A stretch of 16,994 nucleotides of DNA from an uncultured Prevotella sp. (GCF_900549175.1 NZ_URNN01000073.1:1-16994); one strand, 5' to 3'. Shown: positions 1-7,494, counted from the first letter of the stretch. Made by a program: numbers and translations. Notes: generated by a model from the sequence alone, not told the origin.

Positions 1-927
1 GGTGGCGGTGAGGCAAACGTTGCTATAAGCTGTGCCAATTACGGGCACGACGCCTACTTTGTGAGCAAGTTGCCCGCTCATGAGATTGGACAGATAGCTG
101 TCAACTCTCTCCGCCGTTATGGCGTCAACACACAGTTCATTGCACGTGGTGGCGACCGTGTAGGTCTGTATTATGCCGAGACCGGAGCGTCAATGCGTCC
201 GTCGAAGGTCATCTACGACCGTGCACACAGTGCCATCGCCGAGGCAGAACCGTCAGATTTCGACTTCGATGCAATAATGGAAGGTGCCGACTGGTTCCAT
301 TGGTCGGGCATCACCCCCGCCGTTTCCGACAAGGCTGCCGAGCTTACGCGTCTGGCTTGCGAGGCTGCAAAGCGTCACGGCGTGACCGTTTCCGTCGACC
401 TCAACTTCCGCAAGAAGCTGTGGACATCAGAAAAGGCCATCTCCATCATGCGTCCGCTGATGAAGTATGTTGACGTGTGCATAGGCAATGAAGAGGATGC
501 CGAGCTTTGTTTGGGCTTCAAGCCCGATGCCGACGTTGAGGGCGGACAGACAGACGCTGCCGGATATGAGGGCATCTTCAAGCAGATGAAGGAGGAGTTC
601 GGCTTCAAGTATGTCGTTTCCACACTGCGTGAGAGCTTCTCGGCCACGTTCAACGGCTGGAAGGCCCTTATCTATGACGGTAAGGAATTCTATCAGAGCA
701 AGCGCTATGAAATCAACCCCATCATCGACCGTGTGGGTGGTGGCGACTCTTTCTCAGGCGGTTTGATTCACGGTCTGCTCACAAAGCCGACACAGGGCGA
801 GGCACTCGAGTTTGCCGTGGCAGCATCGGCACTGAAGCATACCATCAACGGCGACTACAACCTTGTGTCTGTGGCCGAGGTGGAGGCACTGGCCGGAGGC
901 AACGCCAACGGACGTGTACAGCGTTAA
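1..927 (+). CDS. kdgK: 2-keto-3-deoxygluconate kinase, PfkB family (5' end outside window)
   Basis: This is a PfkB/ribokinase-family sugar kinase, probably phosphorylating 2-keto-3-deoxygluconate to KDPG in the cytoplasm. The reading frame is open from base 1: codons before the first in-frame GTG (61) spell GGGEANVAISCANYGHDAYF, the family's substrate-side signature, so the true start lies upstream and roughly 30 N-terminal residues are missing. The C-terminal PfkB signature is DRVGGGDSFSGG at bases 727-762. Its Asp (745-747) is the expected catalytic base and the glycines form the anion hole. The visible part is 308 residues, and family members are about 310-345. The specific substrate is inferred from the immediate downstream KDPG aldolase gene, 33 bases away; the fold alone would also fit a fructokinase or another sugar-acid kinase. 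The start and promoter are not visible. Confidence 0.9.
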   Translation, partial: GGGEANVAISCANYGHDAYFVSKLPAHEIGQIAVNSLRRYGVNTQFIARGGDRVGLYYAETGASMRPSKVIYDRAHSAIAEAEPSDFDFDAIMEGADWFHWSGITPAVSDKAAELTRLACEAAKRHGVTVSVDLNFRKKLWTSEKAISIMRPLMKYVDVCIGNEEDAELCLGFKPDADVEGGQTDAAGYEGIFKQMKEEFGFKYVVSTLRESFSATFNGWKALIYDGKEFYQSKRYEINPIIDRVGGGDSFSGGLIHGLLTKPTQGEALEFAVAASALKHTINGDYNLVSVAEVEALAGGNANGRVQR

Positions 928-960
928 CAGTGACATTATTAAATATATAATAAAAGACAA

Positions 961-1629
961 ATGGCAAAGTTTGATAAGATAGCCGTACTGGCAAAGATAG
1001 GCCAGACAGGTATGGTGCCCGTGTTCTATCACAAGGATGCTGAGGTGGCAAAGAAGGTGGTCAAGGCTTGCTACGACGGTGGTGTGCGTGCATTTGAGTT
1101 CACCAACCGCGGCGATTTCGCCCACGAAGTGTTTGAAGAGGTTGTAAAGTTTGCGGCAAAGGAGTGTCCGGAGCTCGCTCTCGGTGTCGGTTCGGTGGTA
1201 GACCCCGCCACGGCAGCCCTTTACATCCAGCTCGGTGCCTGCTTCGTTGTGGGTCCGCTGTTCAATCCAGAGATTTCAAAGATTTGCAACCGCCGTCTTG
1301 TTGCCTACACTCCCGGCTGCGGAAGTGTGTCGGAGGTGGGTGCGGCTCAGGAGACCGGCTGCGACCTGTGCAAGATATTCCCCGGCGATGTGCTCGGTCC
1401 GAACCTTGTTAAGGGGCTTATGGCTCCCATGCCGTGGTCGAAGCTGATGGTTACGGGTGGCGTGTCTCCCGACGAGGCCAACCTCACATCATGGATCAAG
1501 GCCGGTGTATATTGCGTCGGCATGGGTTCGAAGCTGTTCCCGAAGGATGTCATTGCAGCCGAAAACTGGCAGGCAATCACCGACAAGTGTGTTGAGGCTC
1601 TTGGTTACATTGCTAAGGCACGCGGATAA
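961..1629 (+). CDS. kdgA: KDPG/KHG aldolase (class I)
   Basis: This is a 222-residue 2-keto-3-deoxy-6-phosphogluconate aldolase, which cleaves KDPG to pyruvate and glyceraldehyde-3-phosphate through a lysine Schiff base. Visible family features are the general acid/base Glu46 in FEFTNRGD, the TPGC segment (residues 117-120), the Schiff-base Lys138 in CDLCKIFPGD, and the phosphate-binding TGGV (165-168) and GMGSKLF motifs near the C-terminus. The length is normal for the family. The ATG at 961 gives the correct N-terminus and follows kdgK after a 33-base AT-rich gap without a clear Shine-Dalgarno, as is usual in this phylum. With kdgK it completes the end of the uronate/pectin or alginate breakdown route. 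KdgA could also act as 4-hydroxy-2-oxoglutarate aldolase, which sequence alone does not separate. Confidence 0.95.
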   Translation: MAKFDKIAVLAKIGQTGMVPVFYHKDAEVAKKVVKACYDGGVRAFEFTNRGDFAHEVFEEVVKFAAKECPELALGVGSVVDPATAALYIQLGACFVVGPLFNPEISKICNRRLVAYTPGCGSVSEVGAAQETGCDLCKIFPGDVLGPNLVKGLMAPMPWSKLMVTGGVSPDEANLTSWIKAGVYCVGMGSKLFPKDVIAAENWQAITDKCVEALGYIAKARG

Positions 1630-1633
1630 AACA

Positions 1634-4600
1634 ATGGTATCAAAAGGTTTCAAGGGCTTGTTGTTATGCCTTTGGAACCTTTTGTTCCTTTCAGCCTGTT
1701 CACATACCGATAGGCGTCAGGTGGACGAGTTGAATTCTTTTTCATACGCCTGTCACTACCGCAATCTTGATTCGGCGGAAGCATACGCCCGCAAGGCCTA
1801 TGCCATGTCTGCCCGTTACGGTGACGGCCGTGCCGAGGCTGTCAACAACATGGCTTTCGTCTGCATTGCCCGCATGGACTATGCAGAGGCGAAGAAGCTG
1901 CTCGACGGTGTAGAGTCGTATACCGACAACCAGGTCGAACTGCTTGTCAGCGATGTGCAGCAGATGCGTCTTTGCCAAAGGATGTCACGCAACAAGGAGT
2001 TTTATGATTATTGCGAGCGTGCCGCCGGCCGACTGAAGCGCATCAACGAAGAGCGTGCCGTGCTGCCCCCGCGACTTTACAGGCGGCTGGTATATGCCGA
2101 GAGCGAGTTCTCCATCGTCAACTCCACATACTATTATTATGTCGGTCTGGAGCGTTCGTCGGCAGAGGCATTGCAGCGGATAGACCCCGACGGCGAGATA
2201 CGGCGCGACACCGCCCAGTATCTCAGCTATCTGTATAATGTGGGTTCCGGGGGAATTGTTACCGGAGGCACCCAGACGGAAGTGGTGAGGAAAGAGTTTG
2301 AGAGCCTGATGAAGTGCTACCTTCTGTCGGTACAATACGGGTATACATTCTTCGAGGCCAACACCCTCGAGGCAATGTCGGAGCTCCTCATGTCGCGCGA
2401 GTTGCGTGAACAGCTGCTGTCAGACAACGCTCTCGCAGTGAAATACGTACGTCCCGACACAGTCGGCGATGATATGGTGGCCGGATGGATGGCCGGCCGG
2501 GCCCTGCAGTTGTTCCGCGAGTACGGTGATGTCTATCAGATAGCCGGCGCCCACCGCACCCTTGCCACGTCGTTTATGGAGAGCGGCGACTACATGCCGG
2601 CACTGGAGCAGCTTGGCAAAGCTTTGGAAAACAAAAAAATACATCAGGCTCCCGACCTTGTGGCGAGCATACGCGAGCAGCTCAGTGTGGCTTATTCGGC
2701 CGTCAATGACAAACCGTCAAGCGACTACAACCGCAATATCTATCTCGAGCTTCAGGAGGAGACACGTCAGGACAGATATTTCGAGTCGCGTGCAGAGATG
2801 CTCGACAAGTCATCCGCACAGCTCAACGTCATGATCGTTGCTGTCATCACGGCCATTTTCCTGCTTGTTTTCCTGCTCTGTTTCTTTTTTTATCTCAACA
2901 GGAAGCGCCGGCGCAAGTGGCCTATGGACCGTCTTCTCAAGCCTTTGCGCGAGTGGCAGGAGACGAATGACATGCAGACGTCACGTTTTGAGGAACGTAT
3001 GGAAGATATGCACGAGGCACTGGCGTTGCGGCAGATGCGTGTGCGTGACGGTGAGCGCCGCTGCCTTGACAACCGTGCCAAGGTTTCGCTCGCGGGCAGT
3101 GTCATTCCCCTCATCGACCGTATAATAAACGAAGTGCGTCTGCTCTCTTCACGCAACGAAGATTCGCAGAAGCGTTCCGAACGCTATGTTTATATAGCCG
3201 AGCTTGCCGGAAAGATTGACGAGTACAACAATGTGCTCACCCATTGGATACAGTTGCATAACGGCCGTATCGACCTGCATATAGAGAGCTTCCCGCTCCA
3301 ACCGCTGTTCGACATCGTGGCACGGAGCCGTACGGGCTTTGTCATGTCGTGTCTGCAGCTTGATGTCAGGGCCACCACCGTCTGGGTGAAGGCCGACAGG
3401 GTGCTCACACTGTTCATGATAAACACCCTTGCCGACAACGCGCGGAAGTTTACGCCACGTGGCGGAAGGGTGGCGATAAGCGCGGCAGAAGGTGACGGCT
3501 ATGTTGAGATATCCGTCGAAGATACCGGTTGCGGCATGTCGGCCGGACAACTTCAGGACATTTTCAACAACAAGGTGTACAACGGTCATGGTTTCGGACT
3601 GATGAACTGCCGCGGAATAATGGAGAAATACCGCAAGATAAGCAGTATCTTCAGTGTCTGCAAACTCTCGGCCGAGAGCAAACCGGGGTGTGGCAGCAGG
3701 TTTTTCTTCCGTCTGCCGCGCGGCGTTGCACGTGCGTTGGCTGTGTTGCTGCTGTCTGTCACGGCCTCTGCCGGTGTGTCCGGAAAAGTGGAAGACGGCA
3801 ACCTCTCGCGCGCAAAGATGTATGCCGACAGCGCCTATTTCTCAAATATTGACGGCACTTACGAAAAGACGATGCTCTTTGCCGACTCGTGCCTCAACTA
3901 TCTCAACCGCCACTACCTGTCGCTCCATCCTGCCGGCACATGCCTTATGCGGCCGGAGGGCGACCTGTCGGTTGTGCTTCCAGAGATAAAATGGTTTCAG
4001 GACAGTCTGCCGACCAACTACAACATCATACTCGACATACGCAACGAGAGTGCCGTGGCGGCTCTCGCCCTGCACCGCTGGCACCGCTATGCCTACAACA
4101 ACAGGGCCTACACACAGCTTTTCAAGGAGATGTCGGCCGACAGCACGCTGGCCGGATATTGCCGTACGATGCAGCAGTCGCAGACCAACAAGACCATTGC
4201 CGTCATCATGCTTGTCATTGTCTTCATCGCAATACTGCCCGCCTATTATCTGCTCTACTACCGTCACCGGCTCTATTACCGGTTCTGCGTGGAGCGTGTG
4301 AGGGCCGTCAACGACATTCTTCTCGACAACACCGACCCTGCGGAGAAACTGAAACGTATGGAGCCTCTCGTACACGACCAGTATCCTGCCGAGTTGCAGG
4401 AGATTGTAGACCGGATTGTGCGTGCCCTCCACGACGACATATCGTCGCGCAGAGACCGTTCCGCCAATATCGAACTGGCGGAAGACGAGTGTCGCAAGAC
4501 GGAATACGAATACAACAACCTGCATGTCACCAACTCGGTGCTCGACAACTGTCTTTCAACCCTGAAGCACGAAACGATGTATTATCCCGGCAGGATAAAC

Positions 4601-5095
4601 CGTCTGGTGCATGAAGCCGACATCGGGTTGGATGCCATGACCGAGCTGGTGACGTACTACCGCGACATATACACCATGCTGTGCCGGCAGGCCGTACGGC
4701 AGGCCGGGCGCGTCAAGATAGCGTTGGCGCCAGTGCCCGCAGGCAGCATAGTGGCCGGTGCGGATGAGGGGCTCCGTGTGCTCGGCAACCGCAATCTGCT
4801 CGAATATCTTTTTGAAATACTCGGCAGGCAGAACGGGCACCGCCCGCTCGCCGTCACCGTGGAACCCAAGGATGACAGATACCTGCTGTTCACCGTCCTC
4901 ATGACAGGTCTCCGTCACGATGCCCGAACGGCCGCCCTGCTGTTCGCCCCTTCGGCCGACAATATACCCTATCTGCTTTGCCGCCAGATAGTGCGTGACC
5001 ATTCCGAGGCTGCCGCCAGACGCGGTTGCGGCATACAGGCCGCGGCAGGTGATGGCGGAACGACGGTGAGGATAGTGTTGCCACGGCATATATAA
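1634..5095 (+). CDS. Tandem two-half membrane sensor histidine kinase (DUF5112/DUF5113-like), lipoprotein N-terminus
   Basis: The protein has 1153 residues. The ATG at 1634 is chosen because it lies 4 bases after kdgA and opens a lipoprotein signal with lipobox LSAC (Cys22); an earlier in-frame ATG would run deep into kdgA. First half: a periplasmic TPR-like region (about 40-390), TM1 (398-420) followed by NRKRRRK, a DHp-like helical region (about 475-545), and an ATPase domain with N-box (Asn602), D-box VEDTGCGM (Asp630) and G2 box GHGFGL (651-656). Second half: a hydrophobic segment (698-714), a short periplasmic region with TPR-like start, TM3 (855-876), a DHp with H-box LKHETMYYP (His979), and an ATPase-shaped remnant (about 1043-1149) lacking the D and G boxes. 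Positive charges flank the membrane segments as expected. From memory it resembles DUF5112/DUF5113 proteins of Bacteroidales; the ligand is unknown. A response regulator gene follows 34 bases downstream. Confidence 0.85.
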   Translation: MVSKGFKGLLLCLWNLLFLSACSHTDRRQVDELNSFSYACHYRNLDSAEAYARKAYAMSARYGDGRAEAVNNMAFVCIARMDYAEAKKLLDGVESYTDNQVELLVSDVQQMRLCQRMSRNKEFYDYCERAAGRLKRINEERAVLPPRLYRRLVYAESEFSIVNSTYYYYVGLERSSAEALQRIDPDGEIRRDTAQYLSYLYNVGSGGIVTGGTQTEVVRKEFESLMKCYLLSVQYGYTFFEANTLEAMSELLMSRELREQLLSDNALAVKYVRPDTVGDDMVAGWMAGRALQLFREYGDVYQIAGAHRTLATSFMESGDYMPALEQLGKALENKKIHQAPDLVASIREQLSVAYSAVNDKPSSDYNRNIYLELQEETRQDRYFESRAEMLDKSSAQLNVMIVAVITAIFLLVFLLCFFFYLNRKRRRKWPMDRLLKPLREWQETNDMQTSRFEERMEDMHEALALRQMRVRDGERRCLDNRAKVSLAGSVIPLIDRIINEVRLLSSRNEDSQKRSERYVYIAELAGKIDEYNNVLTHWIQLHNGRIDLHIESFPLQPLFDIVARSRTGFVMSCLQLDVRATTVWVKADRVLTLFMINTLADNARKFTPRGGRVAISAAEGDGYVEISVEDTGCGMSAGQLQDIFNNKVYNGHGFGLMNCRGIMEKYRKISSIFSVCKLSAESKPGCGSRFFFRLPRGVARALAVLLLSVTASAGVSGKVEDGNLSRAKMYADSAYFSNIDGTYEKTMLFADSCLNYLNRHYLSLHPAGTCLMRPEGDLSVVLPEIKWFQDSLPTNYNIILDIRNESAVAALALHRWHRYAYNNRAYTQLFKEMSADSTLAGYCRTMQQSQTNKTIAVIMLVIVFIAILPAYYLLYYRHRLYYRFCVERVRAVNDILLDNTDPAEKLKRMEPLVHDQYPAELQEIVDRIVRALHDDISSRRDRSANIELAEDECRKTEYEYNNLHVTNSVLDNCLSTLKHETMYYPGRINRLVHEADIGLDAMTELVTYYRDIYTMLCRQAVRQAGRVKIALAPVPAGSIVAGADEGLRVLGNRNLLEYLFEILGRQNGHRPLAVTVEPKDDRYLLFTVLMTGLRHDARTAALLFAPSADNIPYLLCRQIVRDHSEAAARRGCGIQAAAGDGGTTVRIVLPRHI

Positions 5096-5123
5096 CGACA
5101 TTATAACTAACGATATAACGACA
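5090..5123 (+). repeat. 11-nt direct repeat around the kinase stop / regulator start
   Basis: The sequence ATATAACGACA occurs twice, at 5090-5100 and 5113-5123. The copies are 23 bases apart start to start, about two helical turns, between the kinase stop codon and the regulator start. This could be a regulator binding site or a chance AT-rich repeat; no function can be read from the sequence. Confidence 0.4.
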
Positions 5124-5129
5124 GTGATT

Positions 5130-5855
5130 ATGGAACGATTCAAGATAATAATAGTTGAAGACGTGCCGCTGGAGCTGAAGGGCACCGAAGGCATCATACG
5201 CAGTGACATCCCCGAGGCCGATATAATAGGTACGGCCGACAGCGAGCCGGCCTACTGGCAGCTGATGAAGCGTGAAGTGCCCGACATGGTGCTGCTCGAC
5301 CTCGGCCTCGGCGGTTCCACCACCATAGGCGTGGAGATTTGCCGCCACACCAAAGACGGCTATCCAGACGTGAAGGTACTTATCTTTACGGGTGAGATTC
5401 TTAACGAAAAGCTATGGGTCGACGTGCTCGATGCAGGTGCCGACGGCATTATTCTGAAGAGTGGCGAGCTGCTCACGCGCGGAGATGTGCGCAGTGTGAT
5501 GGAAGGCAAGCGCCTTGTTTTCAACCAACCGATACTGCAGAAGATAGTCGAACACTTCAAGCGTTCCGTCGGCAACAGCTTCGCACGTCAGGAAGCTTTC
5601 GTGCATTATGAGATAGACGAGTACGACGAGCGTCTGCTCCGTCACCTTGCCCTGGGCTACACCAAGGAGCAGATAGCCGGACTGCGGGGCATGCCCTTCG
5701 GTGTGAAGAGTCTTGAGAAGCGTCAGAACGAACTGGTGCAGAAGCTGTTCCCCGATGGCAACGGAGGCTGTGGCGTCAATGCCACGCGCCTCGTGGTGCG
5801 TGCCTTCGAGTTGCACATACTCGACATTGACAGTCTCGAAGCCGATGAAGAATAG
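5130..5855 (+). CDS. Response regulator, CheY receiver plus atypical C-terminal HTH-like domain
   Basis: This is a 241-residue response regulator, the presumed partner of the preceding kinase. The receiver domain (residues 3 to about 125) is intact: acidic pair Glu10-Asp11, phosphoacceptor Asp57 in VLLDLGLGG, Thr87 in LIFTGE and Lys110 in IILKSG. The C-terminal region (about 165-235) contains LLRHLALGYTKEQIAG followed by SLEKRQNELVQKLFP. This looks like a divergent LuxR/NarL-type helix-turn-helix (the 'GYTKEQIA' scanning helix and an R-Q-N-E-L-V-Q-K-L recognition-side helix), but the usual LTxRE start is missing. From memory it resembles DUF5932 regulators that accompany this kinase type. The ATG at 5130 is preferred over the GTG at 5124 because MERFKIIIVED gives a standard receiver start. 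The 3' end overlaps the next gene by 11 bases. Confidence 0.9.
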   Translation: MERFKIIIVEDVPLELKGTEGIIRSDIPEADIIGTADSEPAYWQLMKREVPDMVLLDLGLGGSTTIGVEICRHTKDGYPDVKVLIFTGEILNEKLWVDVLDAGADGIILKSGELLTRGDVRSVMEGKRLVFNQPILQKIVEHFKRSVGNSFARQEAFVHYEIDEYDERLLRHLALGYTKEQIAGLRGMPFGVKSLEKRQNELVQKLFPDGNGGCGVNATRLVVRAFELHILDIDSLEADEE

Positions 5856-6444
5856 GATATTGGCATACGCTGCCCTCGTGCTGGGCATCCTTGAGGTTGT
5901 GCTTGTCACTGCCTCATGGATATTCAGTGTGCTGCTGCCCGGCAGCGGCATAAGGAGTATGCTTGGCGGTGAGGGGATAAGATGGTTTTTCGGCGGTTTT
6001 GCCGACATGCTTGCCGGCCCCGTGCTGGTGTGGATTCTCCTTGTCTCGACGGCCGCGGGCTGTTTTCGCGGGAGCGGGTTGGGGCGGGCCTTGCGTTCCG
6101 TCGGGCGTCTGCGCTACCGCGAGCGCATAGCCATCAGGCTTGTAGGCATGCTCATGGTGGTGTATGCCGCGGCCTTTGCCCTTTTGTCTTTCATACCCCA
6201 TGCCGTGCTGCGCAGTGTCTCAGGCAGTCTGTTTCCGTCACCTTTCAGCTCGTCGGCGGTTCCTGTATGTGCCTTCGGCGTGGTGTTCCTGTCAGTTGTC
6301 TACGGCATTGTCTCCGCCCGTTTCCGCAGTATCGTCGATGTATACAAGTCGATGTGCGCAGGCATAGGCATGTCGGCGCCGTTTTTTCTCTTCTATATCC
6401 TCATTGTGCAACTGTACAATTCGGTGATGTTCGTCTTCGCATAA
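5845..6444 (+). CDS. Short AbgT-like multi-pass membrane protein
   Basis: This is a 199-residue integral membrane protein. The ATG at 5845 lies inside the last codons of the response regulator (11-base overlap, different frame), which suggests translational coupling; an upstream in-frame extension would run inside the regulator gene. About five hydrophobic segments are visible (roughly residues 5-31, 51-72, 97-117, 136-156 and 173-198), with arginine-rich loops at 75-98 and 157-162. The stretch RSMLGGEGIRWFFGGFADML resembles the N-terminal motif of the AbgT (p-aminobenzoyl-glutamate transporter) family, and proteins of this kind have been annotated that way. It is less than half the length of a true AbgT transporter (about 500 residues), so transport activity is doubtful. 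Its place directly behind a kinase-regulator pair suggests an accessory role in that system, but this is inference. Confidence 0.75.
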   Translation: MKNRILAYAALVLGILEVVLVTASWIFSVLLPGSGIRSMLGGEGIRWFFGGFADMLAGPVLVWILLVSTAAGCFRGSGLGRALRSVGRLRYRERIAIRLVGMLMVVYAAAFALLSFIPHAVLRSVSGSLFPSPFSSSAVPVCAFGVVFLSVVYGIVSARFRSIVDVYKSMCAGIGMSAPFFLFYILIVQLYNSVMFVFA

Positions 6445-6508
6445 CCCGCTGGCATTTTGACTGTTCATCGGGATGGGGCTGTATCTCAAAATGGTTAAAT
6501 GGTGCTTG

Positions 6509-6595
6509 GTAGGGACATATTCTTGTATTTGTCCGTCTATATCATGTTGATATTAAAAGACTGTTTGACGGACAAATACAAGAATATGTCCCTAC
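6509..6595. repeat. Perfect 29-bp inverted repeat, BIME/REP-like, between convergent genes
   Basis: The arms at 6509-6537 and 6567-6595 are exact reverse complements over 29 bases, separated by a 29-base AT-rich loop. The left arm opens GTAGGGACATATTC and ends TTTGTCCGTC. Each arm is itself an imperfect hairpin (GGACA at 6513-6517 pairing with TGTCC at 6530-6534), so the whole looks like two REP hairpins in opposite orientation. It sits between the 3' ends of the plus-strand AbgT-like gene and the minus-strand ferredoxin gene. There it could act as a bidirectional terminator or be a small non-autonomous mobile repeat. No transposase gene is nearby. Confidence 0.8.
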
Positions 6596-6630
6596 AGTGT
6601 GTCGTGTCTGTATTTTTATTTTGTGCAATA

Positions 6631-7425
6631 TTATGTATTGCCGCCGTCCCGGTTTTTCCTGAAGTAGTATTGTCCGCGTTTTTTTGTGCGTTTGCCGTAG
6701 TTGATGGCATGCACCGGGCAATGGTGGTAGCATGCCAGACAGCATGTGCAGCTGCCGTCGTGCTTCCACTCGGGGCTGCTTCCCCGGCCTCCCGTTATGT
6801 CGCCCGTGGGGCACACTTCGGCACAGAGGCCGCACTTTATGCACTCGTCGCTGACAGTGAACGGCTTGTCGGTTATCATCCTGCTGTTGAAGTACCGGCC
6901 TATCACGTATGAGTAGAGCCTCGGCGTGGCACCTTTCACGAGCGTCGCCGTATCGGCTTCACGCGACACTATCATGCGGCCTATCTCTTTGAGCAGCTTT
7001 CCGGCTGCGTCGATTTTCTCCCGCTCCCGCTCTTCGGTGTCGGTATACATGAACGGCAGGCATACATACGACTCGGGCATCACTATCGAAAACTGTCCCG
7101 TGGCCTCCAGGCCGTGCCGTGCCAGTTCTTTGTTCAGTATCGTCATCGTGTCGCCGACAGTGTCGCCGCATGTGCAGAGGGCGAAACAGTAGTGTCCTCC
7201 GGCATTGCTTACGGTCATCTTTCTGATGAACTCGCGTACGATGCGTGGAGGCTGCCAGCCGTGCACGGGGAAGCAGAAACCCAGCCGCTCGCCTTCCGCC
7301 AGCGTGTAGCGGCAGTCGCCCTTCCTGAGTTCGTCGGGTATTGACAGCAGTGTCTCACCGGTTATCTTGCTGATGGTCTCTGCGGCCCATCGTGTGTTTC
7401 CTGTTCCTGAGAAGAAGAAAAGCAT
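6631..7425 (-). CDS. EFR1-type flavodoxin-ferredoxin fusion protein
   Basis: This is a 264-residue cytoplasmic redox protein. The N-terminus MLFFFSGTGNTRWAAETI is the FMN-phosphate-binding loop of a flavodoxin fold (SGTGNT), and the flavodoxin-like region extends to about residue 165. The C-terminal part carries two [4Fe-4S] cysteine clusters: CIKCGLCAEVCP, and CTCCLACYHHCP, which begins with a slightly unusual extra cysteine. This order (flavodoxin then 2[4Fe-4S] ferredoxin) defines the EFR1 family of gut anaerobes; partner enzymes and substrate are unknown. It is monocistronic as far as can be seen, convergent with the AbgT-like gene and 216 bases downstream of mrcA. No Shine-Dalgarno is seen. 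A weak -7-like TATCTTTT (minus strand, 7459-7466) may be its promoter. Confidence 0.9.
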   Translation of the reverse strand: MLFFFSGTGNTRWAAETISKITGETLLSIPDELRKGDCRYTLAEGERLGFCFPVHGWQPPRIVREFIRKMTVSNAGGHYCFALCTCGDTVGDTMTILNKELARHGLEATGQFSIVMPESYVCLPFMYTDTEEREREKIDAAGKLLKEIGRMIVSREADTATLVKGATPRLYSYVIGRYFNSRMITDKPFTVSDECIKCGLCAEVCPTGDITGGRGSSPEWKHDGSCTCCLACYHHCPVHAINYGKRTKKRGQYYFRKNRDGGNT

Positions 7426-7431
7426 TGGAAA

Positions 7432-7459
7432 AATTAATAATTAAGAATTAATAATTAAA
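7432..7459. repeat. Two 14-nt AT-only direct repeats
   Basis: AATTAATAATTAAG (7432-7445) is followed directly by AATTAATAATTAAA (7446-7459), immediately upstream of the ferredoxin gene on the minus strand. This could be an AT-rich promoter-region repeat or a dispersed low-complexity sequence. The same 14-base period with a different sequence recurs at 15275-15302. Confidence 0.6.
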
Positions 7460-7494
7460 AAAGATACTTCATTTAAAACGCGATGACGTTTTTA

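Noticed and set aside
1457..1633. Upstream extension of the sensor kinase into kdgA
   Set aside because: The first 59 codons overlap kdgA in another frame; the ATG at 1634 gives a proper lipoprotein signal.
6470..6495. GGGGCTGTATCTCAAAATGG as a possible insertion-sequence end
   Set aside because: The phrase looks like transposon-terminus sequence, but there is no matching inverted end, target duplication or transposase in the window.
6499..6912. Small plus-strand frame over the inverted repeat and ferredoxin gene
   Set aside because: It is translated from repeat DNA and the antisense strand of the cysteine-rich domain; no independent evidence.
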